Shown here: one piece after another, positions 33,574 through 46,560 of the stretch
How the letters are laid out: every line of letters begins with the position of its first letter
Numbering within the stretch: the stretch's first letter is position 1
DNA from: Fremontodendron californicum
Lineage: Eukaryota; Streptophyta; Magnoliopsida; Malvales; Malvaceae
Length of the DNA stretch: 64,000 nucleotides
Reading direction: 5' to 3'
Assembly (NCBI GenBank): GCA_030761205.1
Contig: JAULJL010000002.1
Location: forward strand, 22,175,010-22,239,009
Translations under genes and position numbers: made by a program
The notes under the pieces: generated by a model
The model's database searches: none
What the model saw: only the letters and a program-made list of their open reading frames with translations
What the model was told of the DNA's origin: nothing

Positions 33574-36500
33574 TTATTTGTTCCCTAAAGGGATTGAAGG
33601 TGTAATCTCATTTGAGTGAGTTTGTGATTGTTTATTGTCTTCCATATTTCCTCTATCAACTGGCCGGGACTTGACCTGGCCATCAGATCTAGGGTGGGCC
33701 TCCGAATTCTTCGTGTCCGGAGGTAAAACCCGGTGCAGAAATCGGTGAATCATCTCGTAACTGGTAAATGTAATGACAGCTGATGGTGTCGTTCTGAGGA
33801 GATTAATTGCACAGCCACGGTAAAAGCCAGGAAGACCTTCCTTCCGGAAAACCTTCCTAATGCAATCAATAACCCCTGCATAGTGGACCTCGGAGTTTCT
33901 GAGCTGCCCTTGCTCTTGAAGCCTTGATCGAATAACCTGGTGATACGAAATTGAAGAGTGAGACAGACTTGGGAAGAAAAATAAAGCATGCATGATCCAT
34001 GAAACAAGAGTTTCTTCAATGATGGTGACTCCATTGCAGTTCAGTAAATATAGCAAAGTCCAACCAAAACATACCTCATGTGGGTAAGTAATAATAGAGG
34101 CAAGCACTTTTGATATTGACGAGGCAATTGCAACATCAGCAGGGCTTAGATGGCCAACAGTTGTATTTTCTGAACCCAAAAAAAGAAAAGAAAAGGGTTA
34201 TTTCTACAACAGCTAAATAAATTATACGACAGGATTCAGAGAATATTATTTCTACAACCTGGAAATTACGTAAGGAGATAACAGTGTAACCTATTTACCC
34301 TTTTTTGCCATATAGGATTTTATCTTTTCATATGCCGGAAACTGAATCGCAACATGACTAATCCCAGCCAAAGACGGCAAAACTCCACTGTTTCAAATAA
34401 TGAAAATAAAATTATGTCATCAATGGTAAATGGAAAACGAAAAAGTAAATCTGTTTTAGATTGCAATTGGGGCAAATATGGTTGCAAATTATTCCAAGCA
34501 GAGTGGAACTCAATCACTGACCTATACAACCCTCGCAAGCCTTCCTCATGTACAATCCTTTGTAAAGCAGAAAGTACACCTGTATAAGGAACCACCACAC
34601 CTGTCCTCATTCCCTGTGTCTAAACAAAGACCGAAAGAAAAACGAATTAACAATGTATGCATAAAGAATGGCCATAATGATATATCCACAATAATATCTA
34701 ATAAATACGACATTCAAGGTAAGTCTGATTTTTTCTGTATCTTTCTCATTTTCCCCCTTTATTGAGCCCCTGTGGGGAGGGTAGAGGAGGGTGCGGCAGG
34801 GGGATTTTGTAAGTTTTAAAGCAAAGAGAAAAAAAAAATATAATACAACCACAGATATATTTTACAAGAAACATAATATCCTCACACATAACAACAATTA
34901 CAAACTTACTTGTAGTCTTGTCTTTATAACCCATAATGGGTTTGTTGTGATGGCTGTGGCAGCCCCAGCGCCAGCAGCAGCTACCATGTTTGCCCCAATT
35001 GTGAGTTGCCCACCCTTATCATCTGCAACATCACAATATAATTTTAGTAGAAATCAAAACAACTGAAGCGGGATTGGCAGAACACATGTCAAGCGAGAAA
35101 TCTAGAGAAAATTACAAGAAGAACCAACCATGTGAAGTGAGTAGGCCTTTTAGTTGCTCATAAAGTGTAAAATACACCTACATATGAAATGAGAGTTTCT
35201 GTTACTTTGCAGAAGACAAAAATTAATCAAATGGTTTTTTGCTTTGCAGTTGGAATCAATATTTTTCCAAAAAACTTATGATTTATAAACATGGTATTGG
35301 GTTACTTAACTTTCCCTCTCAAAGCTAATAATAGATACTAGCAAGAAATCTCACACAAAATAGCATCTTTTTCATGGCATATTAAGAAATTAAGTTGCAA
35401 AAATCAGCTAAGCCAGTTTCAAATAGAAGTAGGAGATCATAGAGGACAAGGGCAAAGTTTGCCTTTGGGGTGGCAGGTTAAGAAATTTCAAACAAGAAGG
35501 CCAAGGCAGTGGCATTTATCAGTCAATTTTTAACCAACTAATGGGAGGGAACAAGATATATATCTACATATTATACACATATATGTAAGCACCAGTATTG
35601 CACCATAAGCTATGTTACAGGTACTCTTCAGTTCTGACACTTCTTGGACATTTCATTATTCATACGAGTATGGCGTGTAGATTCTCAAAATTAATGTAAA
35701 AATTGCCACAAACATATCATACCCATTTCCAACACACTATCCCGAGTCCATGTCATATAGATCAAAAGCACCTCAAAAGCTTAGAAGAGAAACTAGAAAA
35801 TTTTAAGTTATAAACTATAAAAAAAATCCAACACTATAATAAGTAGCTTCCAATTAATTGCTACAAGAGTGAAAAAGTTACTTACCGCCCAGTTTGGAAG
35901 TAGAGCAATTATTGTTGGTGAAAGTCCACGATACAACCCCTTCAAACCTTCATTCTTTACTACATTCTGTAAACTTGTTATAATGACACTGCCTGAGAAT
36001 AGACAAAAAAGAAAGGCAGAAGAAGCATCGCTCATCAGCAATGATGACAATAAACACCATGCATCATTAACTCAAGCACAAACTATTTCACCTGATATTT
36101 GAAATCCAACTTCAAAATGTTAAACATCTAATCAAAACTATATCTATCAACCAAGTTTCTTTCAATCATGTCAGCAGTTCATATGACCAAAACCTATCAG
36201 AGCCAGACACCCAAAAGTTAACAAAAAGCCATTCTTGTATCAGGAAAAAAAAAAAAAAAAGCTCTTTAGTAACAAAAAATTTGCAAGGGATTCAAATTTA
36301 GGTGTGGAGCAGCCCAACAAAGCAAGAATTTTGCATTCCAACAATGCTCCTAGGAAAATACTTGAATGACAAAATCTGAATTCACAACTAACGCCAACCC
36401 TGTATCTCAATTATTATTCTCAGCTTATCATATAATCCAGTATCATAGAATTGATAAAGTCAAGCCCAGTACTTATGCTTAACCATGCACTGCAAATAAA

Positions 36501-36939
36501 AATCAGTTTCAAAAGCACAGAATCTACAATACCTCTAGCACCAGACTGTGAAGCTTTGGGGAGTCCATGGACCTGTAACCTTGTCTTGATTACATCTAAA
36601 GGGCACATAAAAGTGGCAGCAATTGCACCTAAAAATTTCCAACCAAAATTATCAATAAATCGAAATTTCATTCAAATCAAAAGTAACACATATATTTTCA
36701 ACATCCTTTCATAACACCCATAGTCTAATCAACCATCCAAACCCTCATTTCATCACTTAAAAAATCCACTAAATTTCTCATCTTTTCGCAAGAATTGATA
36801 GAAAAACCCTAAAAGAATAAATCAAAAGAGCAATTAAGTAATGCTAACCTGCAGTGGCACCTGCACCAGCGTGGCAGATAAATTCTCTGATGCTTATGCT
36901 TTGAGGATGAGAAGATTGCCCACCTCCCCCACTACCCAT
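33574..36939 (-). CDS. NDT2: Mitochondrial-carrier-family NAD+ transporter (NDT2-like), nine exons
   Basis: Minus-strand exons are 36849-36939, 36533-36628, 35886-35992, 35129-35177, 34910-35022, 34522-34619, 34299-34387, 34075-34169 and 33574-33936, all GT-AG. They total 1101 nt and encode 366 aa without interruption. The protein has three repeats of about 100 residues with carrier signatures P40-x-D42-x2-K45 (PLDVIKTRLQ), P143-x-W145-x2-K148 (PLWVIKTRLQ) and P244-x-E246-x2-R249 (PHEVIRSRLQ), plus G-x3-GLYRG blocks. Trp in the second signature marks the carriers of nucleotides, folate, FAD and NAD. The wording fits plant NDT proteins, which exchange NAD+ across an organelle inner membrane for ADP or AMP. 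The hydrophilic C-terminal tail (about 311-366) favours NDT2 over the shorter NDT1; a folate carrier is less likely. There is no transit peptide, as usual in this family. The symbol follows Arabidopsis and rests on recognition, not on alignment. Confidence 0.88.
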
Positions 36940-37811
36940 CTTCAAAACCTTCAAAAATCCTTACAGGCAACTCAAAAACATCTATGCAAGAAACCCATCA
37001 AAGATCTGTATATATAGCTTCTGTCTATCACATTGAAACCCTCTCTCTTAGTCAAAACGTTCTGTGTTTTAGCTTGTTTGAAGGGTTAAGACCTTTTACT
37101 TTTAGTTATTCTTGAAGGAGTCTTAGGTGAGAAATTGAAATTGAAGGGGCGACTTTGTTTTTGTTTGCTTTTCTTTGTTCTAAGCACGAACGAATATTAA
37201 TAGGAAAGTGCAGGTAAGTTCTGGCCTATGATGACTTTATTGACATTGGTTTTTTTTGTGTTGAAGCATAAATAAAAAGAAGTTTTCAGAGAAAAATCTT
37301 TGCTTTGCTCTATTTTTTTTTTGGGCTTGTTGGGAAGGTCATGTTGTCAAATCAAATTTTGTGTTGGCTATGGTTGATAAAGTTGTTCAAAAATAACATT
37401 GTTCATTTAGGTCATTGTTTTTGCTAAATGAAAAGTTTTTTTTATTCCACCAAGAAAAAGATTTTTTATTTATTTATCTTGTTAGATTTTTTTTCTTCTA
37501 AACTTAATTTGGCAGGAAAATATATAAAATTTATTGATCTAATTAGTAAACTACAAAGTAGAAAAATATTTATCAATCTTAATTATTAGATTAATAAATT
37601 TTTTATTCTTAATTATTTTCATTGTTCTTATTATCAAACAAACATAGAAAAAATGGTGCATAGAATATGCATAGTGTGTGGATTGATTGAAATGAAAATG
37701 AAGGAAAAGAGAAGTGAAAGAAGAATAAATTTTTATATTTTTCTTATTGTGATAACAAATTGCCAAAAAATGAAAAACAATCTTAATAACATTTTTATTA
37801 TCACTATTTAA
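36940..37811 (-). promoter_or_regulatory. 5' UTR and promoter region of the NAD+ carrier gene
   Basis: On the minus strand a TATA-like CTATATATAC lies at about 37007-37017, some 70 bp upstream of the ATG. That would leave a 5' UTR of roughly 40 nt if used. 37200-37811 is T/A-rich and shows nothing else; it ends at the LINE target duplication. Confidence 0.3.
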
Positions 37812-37869
37812 TTTTTTTTTTTTGAAATAAAGTCTTCCATTAATTTAAACATTGATAGAATCATACATA

Positions 37870-40800
37870 ACTTCTTGGTGAATAAAATCGGGATAATCTT
37901 CTCTCCAATACATATCATGATCTATTGATAAAATGAACCTAGCAATGGTATGGGCAACTTTATTCCCTCGTCTTCTAGTATGTTGAAGGAGGCAATATTA
38001 AAATCTTTTAATCCTTTCTCTTCTTTCCTCAATGAACGGTCACATGCTTGATAAATCATCATCCTCACTCAGCACTTCTTAGTAACCAATAAAGAATCAC
38101 CTTCTAATATCACTTTATAAAACCCCATTTGATGTGCTACCTCAAGTGCTTTAACAACAGCCATGGCCTCGCATATGCTAGCTCCATGGACTTTCTTGAT
38201 TTTAACTGTTGCACCTCCTAGCACGAAGCCTTTACTGTCTCGTATTATAACTCCAATTCCTCCAGTTTGGCCTCACTCTAGAAATGCACCATCAAAATTA
38301 ATCTTATATAGATTTACTGGGGGTGGTTTCTAGTATACTCCATTCAGCATAGAGTACAGACTCGGTTTGGGTTCTTGAGCTTGCTTGAAATCATTCAGTG
38401 TAATCTTTGTCTGTTCTACAATCTTCCTTTCGGTGCTCCTCTGCTGGTTCTTTACTTTTGCATTTCGAGTATTCCACAAAGCCCATATGATCATAAAAAA
38501 CAAATCAAAGTTTCATGCCTTCAGTCCTTTAGTTGTTTCTTCCAACCAATCAATACCACGTTCCACTGGGTCATGCATCGAACTATGTGGGAAAGCACAA
38601 AGCTGAAGCACCTTTTTTGAGATGAAACACTCTTTAAGAGCATGAACATCCGTTTCTATATCAAGTCCACATCTAGAACATTTTACTTCAACCCCATCAC
38701 TTTTCGTAGCAAGCTTTATAGTTGTTGGGAGAATCCTATTACAAAGCCTCCATCCAAATAGTACGACTTTATAAGGTACTTTTGCTTCCCACAGAATCTT
38801 CAAAATTTTCCTTTGAGGCTCGAAACCTTTCCTTCCTTCCATAATCAATTTATATCCACTCCGAATAGAGTATTTTCCATCCTTGTTATGGTGCCATACA
38901 AGTTTATCAGGAGGCTTACTGCTATAGAGATGATATAGCAAATGGTGTTGGCAATCTCATCACTGAATTCCTCTCTAATTAGGTTTTCCTTCCATTGCAT
39001 GGTATCCACCTTTATAAGATCCTCAACTTTGGCAAATCTGGTAAACTTCCATTATTATAGTTGATTTTAAAAGAGCCTTTCACAGGCAGCCATGCTTCTT
39101 CCCATATATTTATTGATTTTCCCTCTCCAACCCTCCACCGACCCCCCTACACCATTAAGGGCTTTGATGACCAAATGCTCCTCCAAATATATGATGGTTG
39201 TGCACCTAGCCTTGACTCAAGAAAATTCCCATGAGGAAAGTATTTTGCTTTCAAGACTCATAGCTCAAAGAATTAAGATGACTCAGAAGCCTCCATCCCG
39301 GCTTACCCAACAAAGCCAAGTTAAAATATTTGAGTTCTATAAAGCCAAGTCCTCCCATATATTTCAGTTTACATAAATTCTCCAAATTTGTCTAATGAAT
39401 TCCTCTTCCTTTTGCCTTGCTTGTCCACCAATACCTCTTTATAATTCATGTTAACTCATCACATAGAGTTTTGCGCAAATGAAAACAATACATAGCATAA
39501 GTGGGTAAAGATTGTAAAACAGCTTTGATGAATATCTCCTTGCCCCCAAAAGATAATAGCCTCCTATTACAGCTTTGAATTTTTGCTTGAAATTTTTGGA
39601 CAACTCTTTGAAAGCTCTTTTCTTTCCTCTTCCAATTAGAGTCGGTAATCCCAAGTATTTTTCTTAATTTGTTGCTACTTGAATTCCAAACAAAGTTTGA
39701 AGATCAGTCTTCTGGCCAGTTGTTGTGTTCTGGCTAAAAAAAGACTGATTTTATCAAAGTTGATTTGTTGTCCCGAGCTTTCTTCATATATGTTTAACAT
39801 GCTCTTCAAATTTTCTCCTTCTCTTTTGTTTGCTCTTGCAAACAATAAAACTATCATCAGCGAAGAAAAGATGATTAACTCTAGGACCTCTTCTGCTTGC
39901 TTAGACTCTTTGTATCTCCCTAGTGGATTGTGCCTTTGTAAGTAAAGCCGAGAGACCATCTGTATAAAACAAGAATAAATAGGGAGATAGTGGATCTCCT
40001 TGTCAGAGTCCTCTCTTTGGCTTAAAACTGTCAGTAATAATACCATTAATAATAATGGACAAAGAAACTGAAGAAACACATTTTGTGATTAGGGAGATCC
40101 CTTTGTCCACAAAGCCTAACTTATACATAATTGCCTCAAGGAAAATCCACTCCACTTTATCATACGCTTTGCTCATATAAAGCTTAAGAGCAAAGCAACT
40201 ATTTTTTTTCCTTGTTTTTTCAGCTTCAAAGTATGCACAAGCTCATAAGCAACAAGGATTTTATAAGTGATCCAACGGCTAGGGACAAAAGCACTTTGAT
40301 TTTTAGAAATACACAAAGATAAGACTCTCTTCATCCTATTGACAAGCACCTTAGCAACAGTTTTATAAATGACATTGCACATGCTAATAGGTCTGAAATG
40401 GGTCATGTGTTTCGGTTTTGATTTTTTTGGAATTAACACAATATGGGTATGATTTAACTCCTCAAGCTATGCATTACCATTCAAAACATTTAAGCATATG
40501 GAAATGATATCAATCCTAATAATATGGGAAAAGTTTTGATAGAAAAGTGCACGCATACCGTCAGGCCCAGGCAATTTGGTGGGATGCATCCGTTTAAGGG
40601 CTATCTCAATCTCCTCAGTTCTGAACTCCACAAGGACTTGATTCATCTCGTTCGTTATTCTGGGGTTCACTGCCTCAATAATTTCCTCACTGATATGTGA
40701 TCCTTGGGTCTCAAAAAGTGCCTTGAAATATTTGAGAGCTATGCTTTGAATCTCTTCATTCAATTCCCTCCATACTCCATTTTCATCTTGAAGTCCCAAA

Positions 40801-41720
40801 ATGAGATTTTTACGCCTCTTATAGTTTGCTTGGGCATGAAAATACGCAGTATTTCTATCTCCTTCCCATAGCCATGTGACTCTAGATCTTTTGTTGCCAA
40901 AAGGTTTCCTCTTTCTCCAACAGATCATTCAAATTCGCTTAGTAATCTTTTCTTAGTAATCCAACAACTTCTTCACAATCAATCTCTTTTGCCCATAAAG
41001 CTTCAAGGAAAAATCTTCTCTTCTTTCGACCTTTGGAACCTGCTAATTGACTCCCAATAGTATCCAAAAGCAATAGACAGTGATCTAATCTAGGGCAAAT
41101 CAAATGTTCCACTAAATAATGTGGAAACATATCAGTCCACTCTCTAGTTGCCAGGGCTCTATCAAGACTCTCACGAACTAGGTTGGTAGCATTCTTGTTG
41201 TTGCTCCATGTATACTACACCCCCTTGTATCCAAGATCCTAAAATGAACAATCTTCAATCGCATCTCTAAAGGTCTCCATTTGGTTGTCTGCCCTCAAGC
41301 GATTTCCACTATTCTTGCTTCCATTTAAAATTTAATTGAAATCACCAATACAAACCCAAGGTCAGACTAACTGCTTGCAAGTCTTCTCAATAGTTCCCAT
41401 GAATTGCTCCTTGTTGTCATATCTGGCTCACCATAGAAACCTGTGAGTCTTTGTAGAACTTGAGTAACTCTTGAGCTGAAGTTTAACCTTTTTTTCCACA
41501 TCATCGCCGTACCCCTCGCCTACCATTGCAATCCACAACAAAGCAATTATCCATAGTACTTCTCCTATGAACTTTATCGAATTTAGCTTTTGTTAACTTG
41601 GTTTCACAAAGGAAGGCCACTTCGGGATCTTGTTTTTGGATGAGCTTTTTTAAAGCTGGAACTGTCCACAGGTTCCCAAGCCTGCGAAAGTTCCAACTTA
41701 ATGTTTTCATTGTGAATGGC
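37870..41720 (-). pseudogene. LINE ORF2 (endonuclease, reverse transcriptase, zf-RVT, RNase H), broken
   Basis: Endonuclease start at 41710: MKTLSWNFRRLGN and PEVAFLCETKL. Reverse transcriptase fingers at 40928-40467: EGDRNTAYFHAQANYKRR and LPGPDGM. Palm part at 40439-40173: FRPISMCNVIYKTVAKVLVN and NQSAFVPSRWI. The catalytic FADD is present on the minus strand at 39853-39864, within LFFADDSFIV. zf-RVT is at 38941-38513: WEAKVPYKVVLFGWRL and KCSRCGLDIET. RNase H at about 38330-37880 includes GASICEAMAVVKALE. The RNase H domain at the end is a feature of some plant L1 lineages. Several frameshifts separate these blocks, so no full ORF2 can be made. Confidence 0.85.
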
Positions 41721-42429
41721 GGAGCTGGTAACCAGACTCCGTCGATAATCTGTCAGTTTTGCCCTCCTCTTCGTGTCCATTCTTAAATTTCTTCTCCACA
41801 TTATCCAGCTCCATAATGTTACTGTTTGACTCAGCATCCATGCTCTTTCTCTTTCCTATCTCCATGACATGGAAGCTCCCATCCTTTTGGCCTATCTTGC
41901 ACGTTTTTTCCATCTTGATTGTGTATTTCCATTTCTGTTGCTAATAACTTCACAATCTTTTTATTTAACCCCTTCCTCAAATTCCTCTTCTAAATGTCCA
42001 TTGATCGTGTCTTCATTCTCCAAACATTTAGGTCCTATTTCCTCACAGATCTTCTACGTTGTTGACCCCAGAATCATCCTTTCCATAATTGTTCATTATA
42101 ATATTCTCCTAATTTCTCTCCCTTACAACATTTACCATCTCCTTACTCAATGCCAAATAATAAGGCTGACTATCTTCCATTATGTTCTTGCCTGAGTCAT
42201 GCCCCAAATTAGGTTTATTTTCCAAATTCATCACGTTCTTGTCTCCACTCTGATCCTCCACTGTCCTAGCAGTCTTGGTCAGCCTTGCCACTGTTTCTTC
42301 CCTACCTCCACTGTTGTTCCAGTCTTCATCGACAACATTCAAGACTTGTACACTATCTCCCAATGTGTTCCTTCCTCTTAATCTCTTCAAAGGTGATGTC
42401 CTGAGCCAATCACCAAACTGTTTCATATG

Positions 42430-43130
42430 ATCTCTTCCCCCACTTCCTTCTCATTTACTATCACATTCCCTTTCTACGTGTCCTATCCTCCCACAATCAT
42501 AGCAAAATTTTGGGAGTCTTCTATTTCAGACATCCCCAATTTTTCTTCTTTTCTGTCGTTCTTTGCAACAAGATCCATCTCCTCAATGGTTTTGTGATAT
42601 TCACCTCTATTCTTATTCTAATAAACCTGCCCCAACATCAATTGTTCGTACTCATATCCAACGCGATCACCTATCCAATCTTACCATCCAACTTCTTAGC
42701 CATCTCTTTATTAAGCCACCCCAAAGAAAGATCATAGACTCTCACCCAAAATTTTGCATGTTCAAAGGAGTAATCTCTAGGTCTTAACCGTGCATCATAA
42801 TTTTGCAACATTAACAGGTGTTTGTCAAAACACCATGGACTACCTCCACAAACTCTTTTTTTTATCACCTTCTGTTGAGAACTTAAAGAAAAACAAATTT
42901 GAATCAAGTATCAGAATATTTACCTCATTGGCAAGCCTCCACACTATCTTAAACGTTGCTACCATTGCATCTTTGTTAAAAGGCCGATTTGTCATTAATT
43001 TCCCTACTAGCCATGGTTTAACTTCGCCCACATCCACTAGACCCTGCATTCCTTCCGCCACTATCACTTCTCTCTCCTCTTCTGAAAAGGGGAGCTTTGC
43101 CCACATCTTCTCCAGATCATTCTCCATGAT
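42430..43130 (-). pseudogene. LINE ORF1 (DUF4283 and CCHC knuckle), broken
   Basis: Two overlapping minus-strand frames (43127-42840 and 42907-42671) read together as DUF4283: MENDLEKMWAKLPFSEEE, GKLMTNRPFNKDAMVATFKI, then SPWCFDKHLLMLQNYD and HAKFWVRVYDLSLGWLNKEM. At about 42450-42515 CYDCGRIGHVEREC gives an intact C-x2-C-x4-H-x4-C knuckle. A frameshift lies between the parts. It would be the nucleic-acid-binding protein of the LINE. Confidence 0.82.
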
Positions 43131-43259
43131 AGTATCAAACTGAAAATGAAAACCTTAACTCTGGCACTGCATACCAAAATATCATCAGTCAAAAATCTTG
43201 AGACAAGACTAAACCTCTCCTCCCACAGAGAAAACTGGGGAGACAGTATCACCGTTTAA

Positions 43260-44354
43260 TTTTGAATGAATGTATTTTAAGTAGAAATGTCAATTCTGAC
43301 CCGAACCCGAAAACTCGACCAACCCACCCGAACCCAAATCCGATTTGACCAAAAAAGTCAACAACCCAAACTCGATCTCAATTTAATAAAAATAATAACT
43401 ATAGCATATTATTAATTTATTTTAATTTTATAACTTGTAATCATAATTTTTGAGCATGATAAAGTATGCACTATTATAGGCAGTGGCTGTAGGCAAATTT
43501 TGAAAAAAAAAAAGATTGATGTTATTATATATAGTGTTAGGGTATTAGGAATTAAAATTTTAATCAATCTGTTGTAAATCAATCTTAATATCTTTATTTT
43601 AAATCAACCATGATAAATAGTAAGTTCGTTGTATTTTTTTATAAGTAAGTTTTTTATATTATTAATCCTCTACTATTTGACATTGTGATAAGCATCAAGA
43701 CGAGCTATCGGGGTTCAGTGTTTGTGAAAGCTTCTTGGAGGGCATCAATATTCTTTAGAAGTTCCAACCTCTGCTCTTATTTGGTTGATGCAGACAAAAT
43801 TCCCCAAGGCATCCTTGTTGTGTACTAGCTGTGCTACTTCATAGATCACGACAACTCGTCAATTCCTCAAAACATTTTCTCTTTTAAGTTTTTTTTTTTT
43901 TTTTCCCATCATGGCGAGGGATCTCATTCCTCATCTTTATCGCTTTTGGCCTTTATTTAGTAAGTTGGGTGATTGTTTCTGAATTTCCTTTCTTTGCTAG
44001 AGACTGCTCTTACGGTTTTTCACATTAGAGCGACGTTTTATTTTTATTTTTACTTTTTCTCTTATTTTTTTCGACTACCTTTATCTTTTATTCAATAACC
44101 TTATCATTCACTTGAGTTTCAAACTGATCCCAAAATATGAGAATATGGGGACGAGAGTTATAATCATATTGGCCTTTAGTGATACCATAAGGATGTCAAG
44201 ATCCAATGCATGGTTCACAATTCAAATATTCTCATTTGATTAGAATGGACTTCTTAAGGCACATAAAGTAGGCTAGGATGAGAGACTCTAAAGGAAAGGA
44301 TAAATAGCCCAAAAAATTTGTTAAAGTATCACAAACCAAAGGTTCATTTCTCAT
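43260..44354. other. Intergenic or old Gypsy-related sequence
   Basis: 43275-43400 has ACCCGAACCC words of a degenerate transposon end. 44140-44350 resembles 58330-58520 and 21085-21190 ('aatggactt.ttaaggcac.taa.gtaggc', 'ggataaatag.ccaaaa'), so it is probably a third relic of the family B 3' region. A T run lies at 43890-43903. No gene. Confidence 0.4.
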
Positions 44355-45920
44355 TGATAACTCTATGAAATAGAGTTAATTTACCACATTTTGTGCATTC
44401 AAATTAGTTATTAATTTAGTGTTTTTTTTTATAAAATTTTTATTCTATGAAATAGGCTAAGTCCTTGAAGTTTTATTCGAAATTAATTATTTCTAATTGT
44501 TTTTAGATTAGTTTTATTTATTTCATGTTTAAATTAATTATTAATTATTATTTTTTTTGGTAGGTCCAAAGCGAGAAGGAGTTTCGAGGTGCAAAAAGAA
44601 GAAAAAGGTGCAAAGCAATGACAAATTTGACCTCTGGAGCTCGTTGTTGGGAAAATATGATCTTAAATTCTTTATTAAAGAAAACTTCCTTCTTTACTTT
44701 TGAATATTATTCTTAGAGCTTTCCAACGGTATATTACTTGCCCAAATCGCATAAGATTTGGTCATCCAAACCTGCTGAGAAAGTGCGAGAAGACGAGAGA
44801 GACAACATGTAACAACCAGACCCAAATCGCATAAGAAGTGGATTCAGGCAGTAGTGAAAATTCTGGCGCTATAGCACCAGCGCCTGCACTTATAAGGAAA
44901 GAAAAAAATAAGGAAAAGGAAGATTTACCTGTTACTTGTACGTGAAGTTTCTCCTTCCAAATTTTTGGAGCTAAATAGGAACTTTTAGGACTTAATTAAG
45001 TACTTTTTAGATTTTATAAACCTAGTTTTCTTAAGAAGAGAACAACCACCAAAAGTTTGCAAGAGGCAATAGTGATTTTGGAGACTAGAAGACTGAAGAC
45101 CCTGCAAATCTTAGTTTTCTCTTTTCCCTTAATCTTCTTTTACTTTCTTGTAATATTGATGATGGTGAAACTCTTTTGTTTTATGTTTTCAATGTTTAGG
45201 ATGAACTAAATTTATTTTTCTAGGATTGCAATAGAACTCAACATGAAGTTTGAATTATTTTACTCTCTTTCTTGATTTTAATGATATTTGAGTTGTTTAT
45301 TCAATCTTGTGCTTAATGCTTTTAATTGCTTGATCACCAATTAGATTGATTTGGTAACCTAAATACAACTTGGAAAGGGAGTTTAGTGTTAGACATAGAC
45401 TGAATAATATATGTTTCAGATTCATTTATTATGATGAATTGAGTTGCATGTAAGATAGGAATATACTTACATATCATGTATAACAAATTTTAGAGTCTAA
45501 GCTTAATGAGTTTCTCTTTAATTCAATTTTCATAGGAATATAGTTAATTGGTTAAGAGGAATATTTTTATAAGGCCATCGGTAGATACTTATAAATAAAT
45601 TAGAACTCTAGGTTAACAATTCAATATCATTAGTCAAGTTAAGAGAGTAGGAGAAGTTCAAACGAAGTATTGAGGGAAATTGTAATCATAGGCTTTTCTC
45701 AAGTGATTAATCTAAATTTTAATTTGTCTTCCTTGATTACTATTTTCTTTTATTTAGTTATTAGCTTACAAAACTTTAATCGAGTTTTTGAATAAAATTA
45801 AGTTGTTTCAATTTTAGTAATTAACAAATTTGGTAACAATTTTTCGTGGGAACGATACTCTACTATTTAATTTATTGCTTGTTAATGATACGTGCACTTA
45901 CGTGGTTAAATAAGACAACA
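44355..45920 (+). repeat. 5' LTR of an Athila-like Gypsy element (probable)
   Basis: Starts TGATAACTC and ends AAGACAACA, seven bases before a tRNA-Asp primer site. About 1.57 kb, non-coding. The 5' boundary is inferred from the TG and the family's usual start. No 3' partner is present in the window, so it is less certain than the downstream landmarks. Confidence 0.55.
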
Positions 45921-45926
45921 AGCTTT

Positions 45927-45944
45927 TGGCGCCGTTGTTGGGGA
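45927..45944 (+). other. tRNA-Asp primer-binding site of the Gypsy element
   Basis: TGGCGCCGTTGTTGGGGA matches the complement of the tRNA-Asp 3' end used by Athila/Tat-type elements, with two C-to-T changes. Confidence 0.8.
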
Positions 45945-46141
45945 ATTGCTTTACTATTTTTGTTAATATTAATAAGCAATCTTAATCTTAATCAAACTTT
46001 CTTTTTCTTATTTTCAGGTTCTCTTGGTCATTGTGTGCGAAGAGCAGAAATTTGGAATTTGTTCCTTTTGATCCAAAACCAGAAAGAACTTTTCATCGAG
46101 TTCAAAGGGAGAATTTACAAGTTTCAACTCAAAACCATACA

Positions 46142-46327
46142 ATGGCTGAAGAGCATGATACAAAAACCTTGCGAGAGTTTGTTGTCCCTCTCATGCAAAG
46201 ACTGCATACAAGCATTCGGAGGCTTGCCATCTAAGCTAACAATTTTGAAGTAAAGCCAACCATCATTCAGATGGCCCAAACGTCAGTTCAATTTGGCGGT
46301 CTATCTAATGATGATCCTAATGCTCAT
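46142..46327 (+). pseudogene. Gypsy gag N-terminus, truncated
   Basis: From ATG 46142 the frame reads TLREFVVPLMQRLHTSIRRL and then, after a stop, FEVKPTIIQM, SVQFGGLSNDDPNAH, the conserved start of Athila-like gag. A TAA at 46232-46234 replaces a Gln codon (CAA to TAA). The frame ends at 46327, where LTR sequence of another family begins. Confidence 0.8.
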
Positions 46328-46560
46328 TATAGACACCTAATTTTTTCGGGCCCCCTAAACAAGGTAAGTTCTCCTTTCAACTTCCCGGAATGCAGAGAAT
46401 CTCCCCTAATTCCATAATTGGGTCTCTAATACTTTGATTCGGAGGTCAACACAAAAAAGTCAAGTCCAAAAAGTCAACCACTAAAAAATCAATTTTTTCA
46501 GAAAATCAAGATTTGAAGGTGAATTGAACAATGGTGAAGAAATCTTGATTTTCTAATTGC
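46328..46560 (+). repeat. Fragment of family B LTR, 5' end, plus orientation
   Basis: TATAGACACCTAATTTT... followed by repeated AAAAGTCAACC words matches the LTR start at 46784 and, inverted, at 56242. It stops near 46560, where it joins family B sequence in the opposite orientation. Confidence 0.7.

Larger units (their letters stand above)
37812..43246 (-). mobile_element. L1-type LINE, nearly full length, inactive
   Basis: The minus-strand element starts near 43246 and ends in a poly(A) tail, seen as the T run at 37812-37823. The flanking 13-mers TATCACTATTTAA (37799-37811) and TATCACCGTTTAA (43247-43259) agree at 11 positions, a diverged target duplication. The domain order is ORF1 (DUF4283, CCHC knuckle), endonuclease, reverse transcriptase, zf-RVT and RNase H, as in plant L1 non-LTR elements. 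Frameshifts and stops break both ORFs. Confidence 0.88.
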
